Virus record (IMG/VR): IMGVR_UViG_3300003858_000001
Location: 1-27,613 of that record
Source of the DNA: a virus
Reading direction: 5' to 3' (one strand)
Length of the DNA stretch: 27,613 nucleotides
The notes beneath the pieces are model-generated. The model ran no database searches, was not told where the DNA came from, and saw only the letters and a list, made by a program, of their open reading frames with translations. Shown piece after piece: positions 1 to 8,625 of this stretch (position 1 is the stretch's first letter; the number at the start of each line of letters is the position of its first letter). The position numbers and the translations under genes are program-made.

Positions 1-623
1 CTTGGATTAGCCGGTAAAGAATAAGTACCATGAAGCATTTGACGGCCTGCCAATTGCACCAATGTTGCAAAGAATGATTCCAAATAAGTCTTAACACTCG
101 AAAGCTTAATTTTAATTTTTGTAAATAAGTTTTCTGAGTTTTCGGCTAAAATTATGTCATTATCGACTAAAACAGTTTTTTCGGTTAATGTGGATATTTC
201 GGCAGCAACTGATTTGTGGATTGCGTTAGTATCATTACCGGCATCACCTGTAATTTCTACCAATTCCTGTGATGAAAATTGATAAATACGGTTAGGGGAT
301 TCCCCTATATATATGACAACCTGTCCTGCAAGTAATTGGACAGATTGCCAACTAAAAGAATCCAATGCAGTGAGTACTTCAAAAGTATCGGAAGTCACAA
401 ATATATCACCTTGAGAAAATTCGGTAGGTACCGCAGAAGAAAGCCCTACACCTAGGTTACTATATACCACCGCAATAGGCGGGGTATAGTCAGAAATTAA
501 AGGGGTAGACACCCCAGTCTCGTCTATTTTAACAGGAACCCCTGCCAAATTAAACCCTAATCCCAATTTATTGACTGCCGGGGTTTTAAGAGTGGAAGTC
601 TTACTTAAATTTATCTGACTCAT
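1..623 (-). CDS. Tail fibre/appendage-like protein, N-terminal part (cut by window edge)
   Basis: Open reading frame that enters the window at its left edge; 207 complete codons are visible, starting MSQINLSKTSTLKTPAV at an ATG whose AUGA overlaps the stop of the upstream 112-aa gene. The visible part is Ser/Thr/Leu rich with short beta-type segments (residues 1-140) and then a helical stretch (about 165-195, ENLFTKIKIKLSSVKTYLES) such as occurs in trimeric phage fibres and appendages. There is no signal peptide. Being last in the tail operon, after the hub protein, it is in the place where siphoviruses encode baseplate appendages or receptor-binding proteins. The family is not recognised with certainty; the role is inferred from position and composition. 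The C-terminal part lies outside the window. Confidence 0.6.
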   Translation of the reverse strand, partial: MSQINLSKTSTLKTPAVNKLGLGFNLAGVPVKIDETGVSTPLISDYTPPIAVVYSNLGVGLSSAVPTEFSQGDIFVTSDTFEVLTALDSFSWQSVQLLAGQVVIYIGESPNRIYQFSSQELVEITGDAGNDTNAIHKSVAAEISTLTEKTVLVDNDIILAENSENLFTKIKIKLSSVKTYLESFFATLVQLAGRQMLHGTYSLPANP

Positions 624-958
624 ATCGTATTTATTACTCCGTCACAATTTATAATCCCATCGACATCTAAGTCGTAAATATTATATTCATAATACTCTGG
701 GATATCTAATATATCTTCTTCTTCAATTAAAGATTTCACCCCACCAATCACTGCCCCGTTTAAGGTAATCCCAATACCACTGCCAGTCTCAACGGAGGTG
801 CCCGCTCCGTATTTTTTCATAGTCCCATTTACCAATTGGTAGAAATACGTTTTATCTGAGGGATAATAAAACGCCTTTTCTATCCAATTGGGATTGTCTG
901 GAAGCAAAGATAGAATCTGTGCCTCAGTTCCGTATACGTATTTTACAAATTCAGCCAT
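620..958 (-). CDS. Small tail-region protein of unknown function (112 aa)
   Basis: A 112-residue acidic protein (many Asp/Glu and Tyr in the last 35 residues, EEEDILDIPEYYEYNIYDLD). It contains a Gly-rich beta segment near residues 50-75 (GAGTSVETGSGIGITLNGAV). Its start overlaps the end of the hub gene by 16 bases and its stop overlaps the next ATG by 4 (ATGA), so it is coding and translationally coupled on both sides. No membrane segment or known catalytic motif is seen. Position between hub and fibre suggests a small baseplate or fibre-attachment component; that role is inference only. Confidence 0.7.
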   Translation of the reverse strand: MAEFVKYVYGTEAQILSLLPDNPNWIEKAFYYPSDKTYFYQLVNGTMKKYGAGTSVETGSGIGITLNGAVIGGVKSLIEEEDILDIPEYYEYNIYDLDVDGIINCDGVINTI

Positions 959-2469
959 GTTAAGTCTTGTCCTAGTATGTTGGTCACCTGATTGTTTACC
1001 GTATTATCCGTTTCATTTACTGTATAGGTATTTTTCTGAATAGAATAAATGGATTGCTGTATTGCAAAATTAGTATTTTTTAATAAACTCAACAAACTTT
1101 TAGGCAATACATCCCCAAACTTAATAGAGTACCTACTCGGAATAGTAATGCTTTGTACCAACTCTTTAATCTCATACAGATTGTCTATTTTAAAAACACC
1201 GCTTACCACTCTTACCATATCCCCTAAATCTAAGATAATAGAGTTTTCTTGCACAAAGATATCATCCAGTTTCCCAACAAACAATTCTAAGGCTTTACTT
1301 TTTTCGTTTAGATAAGCCTCTGTCGCAGCCAAAAGATTCCCTATGGCTACGTCTATATAGTTTTGAGGTAAAATAATATTAAATAAACGATAAGTATCCG
1401 AGACAGCCGCTTTAATATTGTCATTAGGATACTGTCCGCTTTCGTCCGAATAAAAATCTAATGTTATTTTCTTAGTAAGATAATCAAAGGATATATCAAA
1501 TGTAAGATTTGCAAGCAAGCCATCCAAAAAACAAATCTTTGGTTTTAAGCCTGCTGATTTATACTGCTCTATATCAAACTCAATAGAGGTATCGTACAGT
1601 ATTCTAACATCCGTAGAATCTATAGCAGTAATGGATCCTACCCGCTCTGGCTTTATGTCGAATTCCTGTACACTCTCTATTCTCCCATACAAGTCTACAT
1701 TCTTTTCCAATCTACTTTCACCATCCACCCCACTAAAACACAATCTATTCTCTGTCAATACCCCGCTATCATAGACAGGTCCAGACTCCGCAGTACGAGG
1801 CGGTAAATTCTCCGTGGAACCGTAACCATACACCACCGTTTGCATGTCCTCACTTTCTACTCGTAATCTAGTGAGTTCTGTAAAGCCTAGTAATCTACCT
1901 ACCTGCAATACGTAGGTAGTCTCAACCGCCTTGTCATCAAAATTTAAAATCTTGCCATCCAGATACCAAGAAAACTTTAAAGTCTCTGCAATCTTAGTGA
2001 TAGCCTCCAATACATTCCAATTATTAAAATCTATTGTTACAAATTCTGTGGTTTTGTATTTCCCAATAGAATACCCCGAGGAATTCCTATTCAGATTATC
2101 TACTATAAATGCAAGAAAAGTCTGGGCATTTCCTGTCAATGAAAACTTGTAATCTTTGTAATACCCAACCACCTTATTAGTGGTCAGAAATACTTTTGTT
2201 TTCTTTAATTCATGGATGCTACCTTCAAATATACATTGATACTGGTAATTGTCAGGACTCTCAATTACCACAGGCTTCTTGTTAAGCTTGTATAATTGAT
2301 TGGTTTTCGTATAAGAAATATAATCACCTATCTGAAATTCCACAAGAGTAGTCAATGTAAAATTCAAACGAATAATATCTTCACTTTGCTTTTTTTGAGA
2401 AAGTTCTGAATTATCATCTGGTTTTACACTGGCTACCAAAATACTGTTTCTAAAAATGGAATAAATCAT
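943..2469 (-). CDS. Tail hub / tail-associated protein (Tal, gp27-like)
   Basis: 508 residues. The N-terminal half reads like the beta-barrel hub domains of prophage tail-endopeptidase (Tal) proteins: a GDYISY element near residue 48, a region near 105-170 with alternating beta strands and a short helix (WNVLEAITKIAETLKFSWYLDG), and a later barrel (ILDLGDMVRVVSG, about 415-430) typical of baseplate hub folds. No peptidoglycan hydrolase domain is appended, so it is a structural hub rather than an obvious tail lysin. It lies immediately after the Dit-like and unknown tail genes, the usual Dit-Tal order behind the tape measure. Its ATG overlaps the preceding stop by 4 bases. The family is called from fold-like pattern and gene order, not from a search. 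Confidence 0.65.
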   Translation of the reverse strand: MIYSIFRNSILVASVKPDDNSELSQKKQSEDIIRLNFTLTTLVEFQIGDYISYTKTNQLYKLNKKPVVIESPDNYQYQCIFEGSIHELKKTKVFLTTNKVVGYYKDYKFSLTGNAQTFLAFIVDNLNRNSSGYSIGKYKTTEFVTIDFNNWNVLEAITKIAETLKFSWYLDGKILNFDDKAVETTYVLQVGRLLGFTELTRLRVESEDMQTVVYGYGSTENLPPRTAESGPVYDSGVLTENRLCFSGVDGESRLEKNVDLYGRIESVQEFDIKPERVGSITAIDSTDVRILYDTSIEFDIEQYKSAGLKPKICFLDGLLANLTFDISFDYLTKKITLDFYSDESGQYPNDNIKAAVSDTYRLFNIILPQNYIDVAIGNLLAATEAYLNEKSKALELFVGKLDDIFVQENSIILDLGDMVRVVSGVFKIDNLYEIKELVQSITIPSRYSIKFGDVLPKSLLSLLKNTNFAIQQSIYSIQKNTYTVNETDNTVNNQVTNILGQDLTWLNL

Positions 2470-3167
2470 GACAATACGGCATTTACCTTCATAGACAATG
2501 TCAACAAATCACTCCCAGCACCAGACTTTATTACATAAAAAGAACGACCATCGGCTGGAATGAAAAATGTAATACCTCCCTGAACATATTGGACTGTACC
2601 ACCTAAATACGCCATCATTGCCCCATTGTTACTCATTGCGGACACTTCGGCATCTAATTTCCACAAAGCTGAAAAGTGAACGGCCTTAAAAGTTTTTCCA
2701 ACAGGTAACGTAGGTGCCAATGGGTATGATGTTCCATAGGTAATGGATGTGCTAAATGTCACATCAAATACCATAGAACGTCCAGTGGCGAAGTTATTCG
2801 TTCTATATATCGCAGGAATCTGACTTTGAAACCATTCTAGTTTCCATTGGGCTTTCATCAGTATTTGATGTACCGATAACAATAATCCTGTCCCAGCGGG
2901 GGTAGTGACATCAACATCCGCTGCAATCATCCCAATACCTTTTCTTGTGGTAGACATTATACTTTCATAAAATGCTTTAGGCGTCATTGCCAAATAATTT
3001 ATGGCATTGTCTTCTACAATTGCCTCAGTTAGTAAACTCTTAACCATTACTTTCTGAGCTTCCGTGAATCCAGTCGCATCTACAACAAGATACAAAGTAT
3101 TTATCAGTCCTGACATTTCCTCTGGACCAACCTCGGATGCTAAATTTAATATTCTTGAATCTGCCAT
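2466..3167 (-). CDS. Tail structural protein of unknown function (233 aa)
   Basis: A 233-residue protein beginning MADSRILNLASEVGPEEM, a start resembling phage tail proteins whose first residues dock onto another component. Residues about 15-65 are predicted helical, the remainder is Gly/Thr rich and looks beta-rich (for example GGTVQYVQGGITFF near 190-203). No signal peptide, membrane segment or catalytic motif. It lies between the Dit-like PKD protein and the hub, so a baseplate periphery or adhesin role is plausible. Stop and next start overlap as ATGA (2466-2469); only 3 bases separate it from the upstream gene. Function not recognised. Confidence 0.65.
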   Translation of the reverse strand: MADSRILNLASEVGPEEMSGLINTLYLVVDATGFTEAQKVMVKSLLTEAIVEDNAINYLAMTPKAFYESIMSTTRKGIGMIAADVDVTTPAGTGLLLSVHQILMKAQWKLEWFQSQIPAIYRTNNFATGRSMVFDVTFSTSITYGTSYPLAPTLPVGKTFKAVHFSALWKLDAEVSAMSNNGAMMAYLGGTVQYVQGGITFFIPADGRSFYVIKSGAGSDLLTLSMKVNAVLS

Positions 3168-3170
3168 AAT

Positions 3171-4091
3171 TTAATGTTTTAGTAAATTGTCCTCATTGTT
3201 TATTAGTAAAATACTATTATTATTCACGAGCAATCGTGATTTTCTTGTGTTAATGTAATTAGTTTTGGTATGACTTGCTACTCCCCCGACAGCATTAAAT
3301 ACCTGTAAAGTTACAGTAAAAGTACCAACAGTGGTATAGATATGCAATGGGTTTTGTTCAGAACTTGTAAAACCATCCCCAAAGTCCCAGGACCATAATG
3401 CGATTGTACCTGAGGACAGGTCTGTGAACTGTACTGCTAAAGGTAAGGCACTTCCTGTCGGAGTTGCTGAAAATAAGGCAGTCAACATGGTAACGACAGG
3501 TGTATTTTTATCGATGTCTACAATAATGTCTACCACTTCGTTTACCAGATAAACCTTGCTATAATTACCAGAATTGCTGACAACACCTTTATCCCCGTCT
3601 CCCCAATAAATCGAGGCACTCTGTCCTTTATCATATGCGATAGAAGTGGATAGCCCTGTTATGGTATTGTAGTATTTTAATGCATTAGGATTCACGTCTT
3701 TTAATCCCAATTTAAAGACATACAGACTATTTTGCTGCCTAACATTTATTTCAGGAACAATAGTTGTAGAACGAGAGCACAAAAAGGCTTTACGAGTACC
3801 TTGTACTGTATCTCGTAAAGACAGGACAAAGACACCTTTTGCAAACATATACTCTACTAAGGTATTGATAAGGTCGTATGCCAACACTTCGTTGGAGGCT
3901 TTACAGTAACATGTCAATAAGAATTCCTTTGTGTCATATCTTATATTTTCAGTATTCTTGTCTACCCCGGATTTGTCTTGCCATGTCCTCTCGTCTACTC
4001 TTTCTGCAGGAAAGGCTAAGGCACCTGTGTAATCTAATACAGAGATGCCGTATACACTTTTCAGGTCTTTATTATCTATTAGTACATTCAT
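3171..4091 (-). CDS. Distal tail (Dit-like) protein with PKD domains
   Basis: 306 residues. The N-terminal part (about 1-140) has the length and style of a distal tail protein: MNVLIDNKDLKSVYGISV opening, a small beta barrel, and the partially repeated element VYVFKLGLKDV-like strand near 123-133. It is followed by a degenerate PKD-like stretch (about 155-190, SIYWGDGDKG then NYSKVY) and a well-formed PKD domain at about 205-281, with the hallmark WSWDFGDG (233-240), then NPLHIYTTVGTFTVTLQV (247-264). PKD domains are Ig-like folds often used for carbohydrate or protein contact on surfaces. Directly downstream of the tape measure, as Dit genes are. The Dit assignment is inference from position; the PKD call is strong. 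Confidence 0.7.
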   Translation of the reverse strand: MNVLIDNKDLKSVYGISVLDYTGALAFPAERVDERTWQDKSGVDKNTENIRYDTKEFLLTCYCKASNEVLAYDLINTLVEYMFAKGVFVLSLRDTVQGTRKAFLCSRSTTIVPEINVRQQNSLYVFKLGLKDVNPNALKYYNTITGLSTSIAYDKGQSASIYWGDGDKGVVSNSGNYSKVYLVNEVVDIIVDIDKNTPVVTMLTALFSATPTGSALPLAVQFTDLSSGTIALWSWDFGDGFTSSEQNPLHIYTTVGTFTVTLQVFNAVGGVASHTKTNYINTRKSRLLVNNNSILLINNEDNLLKH

Positions 4092-4093
4092 GA

Positions 4094-7000
4094 TTATATA
4101 GATTCTAGTTTTTCATATGTTTTTCTAGTGTTGGCAGCAATCTCAGGTAAATAATCTGTGTTTAATTTGATTTGTCTCATATACACCAGATTTTGTATTG
4201 CATAATCCAAGGCATCTGCATTGTAATTGGAAATTCGTTCATTACTTAACATCAGAGCACCTAATCGTCCTACAAGCATAGAGCCTGTCTCCTCTGTGAT
4301 TGCCTGTGCTATCATCCCCGCCTGTGATTCTGGTAAGGTAACCTCAGGTGGTTCTGGAGTTGTAGGCACCTCAGGAACCTCCACCGGCTTAACAGGATTA
4401 AACACGGAATCAAATCCTGCTGCGGCGGCTAATTCATCTGCATTTTTGTAGGCAGATAAAATCTGCGGTTGCAGGACTTCTAAATTCTTATAAAAGGAAC
4501 CTAATATGTCCACTATATTTGTCTGCAACTTGTCTGCCGTTATTTCCCCGCGAGCATACTGTTCTCCTAATTTTTCTGTAGTCTCGTTTAAGGTGTTTAA
4601 ATAAGGCTGTAAGAAGGCAAATTCTATGGCATTCTTAGTAAAGCTTTCTATCATATCAGAAAAAGACTGTTCCAAGGAAACCATTGCATCGTCCCCACCC
4701 TCGTACATATCCTGAAACGCCTGGGTGATATTATCCCCTACATTGCCAAATATGGATGAGATGTAATCCCCGAATCTAGCATAGGCATCAGCGGCAGCGG
4801 TGGAAAGTTCTATAAGATTAGATAAACGTGCCTTGTCTACCTCCGACAAATTCTCAGTCTCTATAACCGTCTGCAATAATGAGGCATTTAACTCACCATT
4901 GGCATCTACTAAATCAGGATAAATGTATAACAGACTATTAAATTCATCTGGGAGTCCTACAAGATTACCTAACCAATTTCTACCCTTTGTTTTTACTGAG
5001 ATTCCAGCAAGGGCTTTCTGTAATTCATCAGAGTATTGGTCTGCCAGTCTATTAATACCCTGCACCATGTCCTTTTCTCTGCCACGTCCTAGCCCAAAAC
5101 TAAGCTTTACATTCACAGTATCATCTAAGGCTATTTGATTGGTTAATTCTTGTTGATACTTTAATGCTTGAGTATATGCCTGCAATCCTTGTAAAGCGGT
5201 GCCCCATTTATCGTCCGCAAAAAAAGTGTTTCCTTCTGCATACAAGGCATTCTGCTTGATTAACTCTAGATTAATAGCCTGTATTTTTTCTAACTCATTA
5301 ATCTTAGCAAGTTCCCTTTCAGCCGCGGCTTTTTTAAATATGTCACTAATTGCGGTAACCACTTGTATTGCAGCCCCTATCACAGCAAGGATGGCAGATG
5401 CTTTTTCTAGTGAGGAAACCGAAGCCCCTACGGCTTTGAATGCTGTGACTAAATTAATTACGCCGCCTGTAGTCTCTGTAATCCCTGTCAGTACATTCTT
5501 AGTAGCTTCGTCCATGCCGTCAAAGGAGGTAGTTATAGTGGAAACTAAGGAATTTATACCCTTCATTAATTCCAACGTGTCTTTCCAACTTGTCTTGCCC
5601 TCCTCTTGGATACCATTTAATTTATCCAATTCCTTTTGCAGTTCTTTTATTTTGCCCTTATATAAGACTACTTGCTCAGGGTCCAATCCTTCTGCCTGCA
5701 TACCTACATTAAGAGCATCTAATTCTTTTTGTAATGCGGCAATCCCTTTTTTCGCTATATCTGGTAAACTTGTTTCCAACCATTTTTGGAACCCGGCATC
5801 TCCTGCTAGTATACTTTCGTCCAGACGTACCAATTCCTTTGCAAGGGCCTGGTCTGCTTCATTTGCCTGCTCTATGTACCCGGCATCTCGTAAGGCTTTC
5901 GCTTTGTCTCCATACTCTTTTTCTAATGCCGCTTTTTTAAGAACGTATGTGGAGTAAAGTTCTATTAATTTATCTAAGTCAGCCTTGTTTTTATCAAATG
6001 TCTTCTGGGCTTCTTGTTGATCGATTACTATTTTTTCTACCTTAACATTTGCAATCTCTTTTTTGATAATTTCTTGCTTCTTTAAATCCTTTTCCTTTGC
6101 AAGCATGTTCTCCAAGAACAGTAAATAGGTTTCCCCTTGCTTCATCAAATCAGAATACTCCGCCTTTACGACATCCTTTCTGACGCCCGATAATCCTTGA
6201 ATAATACTGTTATACTCTTCGTAGGCTTTCCTTTGTTCTGCCAAAGATTTCGATAGATTATCTAGTGTTTTCTGGTATTCCTTTGCTAATTCTTCCTTCT
6301 GCTCTTTTGTAAGCAGAACAGTACCGGTGCCATCTGCCACTTTATCTGTAGCCTTTTTGTATTTGTCTATCTGGGATATTAATTCTTTTATTTGAAGAAT
6401 TTTAATATTCATTGCTTCTTTTTCTGCCTCTGTTTTACCGGGCTGACTTATGGAAAATTCTAAACCCCGTAATTGTTGTTGGTATTTTGCTTTATTACGA
6501 GTGTTCTGCAATGTCTTGACATCTTCCTTATTGAAGGTTTCTAATCGTTTGGTAAGTTCTTTGTAACCTTCTATATTAAAAGACAAATAGGCTTTTTCGG
6601 CATTGTTCAAACCAGATGCCGCTCGTTTGATCTCTTCTCCAGAAATCATCTGTTGCAATCTCAGTTTTTCCTTTGCAATTTTAATATTGGCTTCTTCAAT
6701 TGAATTGGTTTCTAGGATTCTTTGGGATATAGTCTTCCATTGTGCATCTACTTGTCCAATAAAGTCAGAATCCTTTTTCAATTTATCTAACCAAACACCT
6801 TCTAACCCCGTATTGTTTAAAGTTGAGATTACTTTTGCCAGATTGGAGAAACCTTGTATTGCCCCCCGTATTACCTTACTGATTATACCATCTCCAGACT
6901 CTATACTAAGCACAAAACCATCCCATGCCGCCGATGCTTTTTCTAAATCCTTAGAAAGTGTATCATTCATAATTGCAGCCTGGTCAGTAGCGGTGGTGGT

Positions 7001-7987
7001 ATCGGTAACGGCCTTGGTTAGTGTTTCAAACTTTTGTATATTCTGAGTAAGTATAGAACCTACCGTGATATTCTCTAATCCAAATAACTTTAATTTGTAG
7101 GCGTCTCGTTCGGCCTCGCTGCCCATGGTAGCCATTATCTTATTGGATTCCTCTAGGGCGTCCTTCATATTAAATGCCCCTGAGGCATACCCCAGATTAG
7201 CCTCTTTTAATTTCAAGGTTGCTCCACGTAATTTAGTTCCTGCCTCAGCCCCGAAGATTTGCTTTTCTCCAAGTATCTCAATTAATGCAATGGATTGTTC
7301 TATACTGAGATTAGCATCATTGGCAACCGTACCATAATTTTTTAAACTCTCTGTAATATTATCTACTTCTGCACTACCTTCTAAGGAACCTGCGGCAAGG
7401 GCATTAATGATACGTTCAGTATCCGCTGCTTTTAAATTAAATTGAGACATTACGGCGGTGACTGCAGAAGCAGATTGTACCAAGTCCATTCCAGTGGCAT
7501 CACTTAATATCAAGACCTTATCTGTAACCAATTGCAGCGCGGCAGCATTCTTTAATAATTCTGGTTTCTGAGAACCTACAAGTTTAAAGGCATCCACAAT
7601 CTCTTTCCCAGACTTTCCATACTGATTAGACATCTCTAATGCAGAGTCTTTCATAAACTTTAAATCCTCGCCTACAAGCCCCGTGATGGAACTTAACTCT
7701 GCAAGGGATTTACCAAAGTCTTTTATTGTGTTAAAGGCTGCGGTAATGCCGGCTCCTATCGCAGCTATACCTGCCGCGATCCCACCAAAAGAAAGTATCT
7801 GTTTCCCTATGTCTTTAAAAGAGACTCCTAATTGCTGGGTGGACTTGCCCGCCTTGCCAAAGGATTTGTCAATATCTTTCCCTACCTTGTCTACAGAACC
7901 TCCAAAGTCAGTAACCTTGGTATTCATCCTTCTCAAATCATCCTCAAACCCGCTATCTACACCACTTTCAAACATTAATCCAGCCAT
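4094..7987 (-). CDS. Tail tape measure protein
   Basis: 1297 residues, by far the longest gene. Residues about 70-360 match the TP901-type tape measure core (pattern ...SSITGLVGEDLKFMK..., ...LSDATGMDLVQSASAV..., ...GTKLRGATLKL...). Further features are a Gly/Ala-rich hydrophobic segment near 47-71 (GGIAAGIAAIGAGITAAF), another near 880-900 (ILAVIGAAIQVVTAI), and a long, highly charged coiled-coil-like middle (about 420-800). A Pro-rich patch (PVEVPEVPTTPEPPEV) is near the C-terminus. The protein sets tail length and is ejected during DNA delivery. At roughly 0.15 nm per residue it predicts a tail near 0.2 micrometre (inference). Starts 6 bases after the chaperone fusion stop. Large opposite-strand reading frames here are shadows. 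Confidence 0.95.
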   Translation of the reverse strand: MAGLMFESGVDSGFEDDLRRMNTKVTDFGGSVDKVGKDIDKSFGKAGKSTQQLGVSFKDIGKQILSFGGIAAGIAAIGAGITAAFNTIKDFGKSLAELSSITGLVGEDLKFMKDSALEMSNQYGKSGKEIVDAFKLVGSQKPELLKNAAALQLVTDKVLILSDATGMDLVQSASAVTAVMSQFNLKAADTERIINALAAGSLEGSAEVDNITESLKNYGTVANDANLSIEQSIALIEILGEKQIFGAEAGTKLRGATLKLKEANLGYASGAFNMKDALEESNKIMATMGSEAERDAYKLKLFGLENITVGSILTQNIQKFETLTKAVTDTTTATDQAAIMNDTLSKDLEKASAAWDGFVLSIESGDGIISKVIRGAIQGFSNLAKVISTLNNTGLEGVWLDKLKKDSDFIGQVDAQWKTISQRILETNSIEEANIKIAKEKLRLQQMISGEEIKRAASGLNNAEKAYLSFNIEGYKELTKRLETFNKEDVKTLQNTRNKAKYQQQLRGLEFSISQPGKTEAEKEAMNIKILQIKELISQIDKYKKATDKVADGTGTVLLTKEQKEELAKEYQKTLDNLSKSLAEQRKAYEEYNSIIQGLSGVRKDVVKAEYSDLMKQGETYLLFLENMLAKEKDLKKQEIIKKEIANVKVEKIVIDQQEAQKTFDKNKADLDKLIELYSTYVLKKAALEKEYGDKAKALRDAGYIEQANEADQALAKELVRLDESILAGDAGFQKWLETSLPDIAKKGIAALQKELDALNVGMQAEGLDPEQVVLYKGKIKELQKELDKLNGIQEEGKTSWKDTLELMKGINSLVSTITTSFDGMDEATKNVLTGITETTGGVINLVTAFKAVGASVSSLEKASAILAVIGAAIQVVTAISDIFKKAAAERELAKINELEKIQAINLELIKQNALYAEGNTFFADDKWGTALQGLQAYTQALKYQQELTNQIALDDTVNVKLSFGLGRGREKDMVQGINRLADQYSDELQKALAGISVKTKGRNWLGNLVGLPDEFNSLLYIYPDLVDANGELNASLLQTVIETENLSEVDKARLSNLIELSTAAADAYARFGDYISSIFGNVGDNITQAFQDMYEGGDDAMVSLEQSFSDMIESFTKNAIEFAFLQPYLNTLNETTEKLGEQYARGEITADKLQTNIVDILGSFYKNLEVLQPQILSAYKNADELAAAAGFDSVFNPVKPVEVPEVPTTPEPPEVTLPESQAGMIAQAITEETGSMLVGRLGALMLSNERISNYNADALDYAIQNLVYMRQIKLNTDYLPEIAANTRKTYEKLESI

Positions 7988-7993
7988 CTTGTT

Positions 7994-8625
7994 TTATTTT
8001 AGAATCCCCATTACGACTGCCAATTCCTCTTCTGCAGTTTTGGGGATGGTTATTTTATCTTTTTTATCCTTCTTACTCTCGTAATCTATGGAGGGGGCAT
8101 CTAGCATCCCGATAACAAAAAGTATGTAAGGTAATTTTAGAATGCTCCCAATTGGCATTCCTGTTTTCTCTTGATAAGAGAATAGTTTACCTAAGATGGT
8201 TTTTCCGCCTTTAACAAGGTATTGTCTGTCTGCTTCATCAAATTCCAATAGCTTAAAAAAAAAGCAGGCTCGTCTAATTTATGGATAGTTATGTATAGAT
8301 TTAATATGTGGTAATGTCCGCATTTCTCAAGTTTCCTACGAAGGAAATAACGGAAAAACCAACTAAAAGAACGTCTGTTAATTAATGCAGTCAAACAGTA
8401 TTCAATTAAAAAAGGAACAATCTGTTCCTGTAGGTCTGCATTATAGAAATCACTCAATTTAGGGTCTTCTTTTGCTATGCGATTAATCTGTTCCCTAATC
8501 TTGCATAACTGTATATGAGTACCTACATTGATATAGCGAAGGTAAAAGGGGAAGACCCCTAATACCTTAAAACCTGACAACCTCTTTTTCTCATTGGTTG
8601 CTATGTCGGCTATTTCTAATTGCAT
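7994..8625 (-). CDS. Tail assembly chaperone, -1 frameshift fusion product (gpGT-like)
   Basis: Predicted product when ribosomes slip back one base at the T-run 8255-8263 near the end of the upstream frame. The second frame is open from 8278 down to its TAA at 7994-7996 and adds about 86 residues after the slip: KLLEFDEADRQYL onward, ending in an acidic/basic tail (SKKDKKDKITIPKTAEEELA). This frame has no ATG near its beginning; only a TTG at 8246-8248 could start it alone. Two overlapping frames between the tail tube and the tape measure are the hallmark of G/GT-type chaperones that bind the tape measure protein before tube assembly. The second-frame part would be the tape-measure-binding T domain. 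The fusion is inferred from sequence; it has not been shown. Confidence 0.75.
8191..8625 (-). CDS. Tail assembly chaperone, unshifted product (gpG-like)
   Basis: 144 residues, starting MQLEIADIATNEKKRLSGFK at 8625, whose ATG shares one base with the tail tube stop (TAATG). Helix-rich with many Arg/Lys/Phe (SWFFRYFLRRKLEKCGHYH near 88-106). The frame runs through the slippery run as ...PAFFLSYWNLMKQ... and ends at a TAG (8191-8193) about 20 codons later. By analogy with lambda gpG this is the more abundant product, the fusion being the minor one. Position immediately after tail tube and before tape measure fixes the role better than sequence similarity, which is weak in this family. Confidence 0.75.
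   Translation of the reverse strand: MQLEIADIATNEKKRLSGFKVLGVFPFYLRYINVGTHIQLCKIREQINRIAKEDPKLSDFYNADLQEQIVPFLIEYCLTALINRRSFSWFFRYFLRRKLEKCGHYHILNLYITIHKLDEPAFFLSYWNLMKQTDNTLLKAEKPS
8254..8260 (-). promoter_or_regulatory. Programmed -1 ribosomal frameshift site (T_TTT_TTA)
   Basis: On the minus strand the upstream frame reads GCT TTT TTT TTA AGC; bases 8260-8254 form T_TTT_TTA, a canonical X_XXY_YYZ slippery heptamer in the correct register. Slipping back one base after the TTA continues into the second frame as AAG CTA TTG GAA. The run is nine T in total (8255-8263). I did not find an obvious strong stem-loop directly downstream, as is also true of some phage tail chaperone shifts. Confidence 0.8.

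Noticed and set aside
5199-5957. 252-aa open frame on the plus strand
   Set aside because: Lies wholly antisense to the tape measure gene, composition is Ser/Ala/Phe rich as expected from a shadow of coiled-coil coding, no start context.
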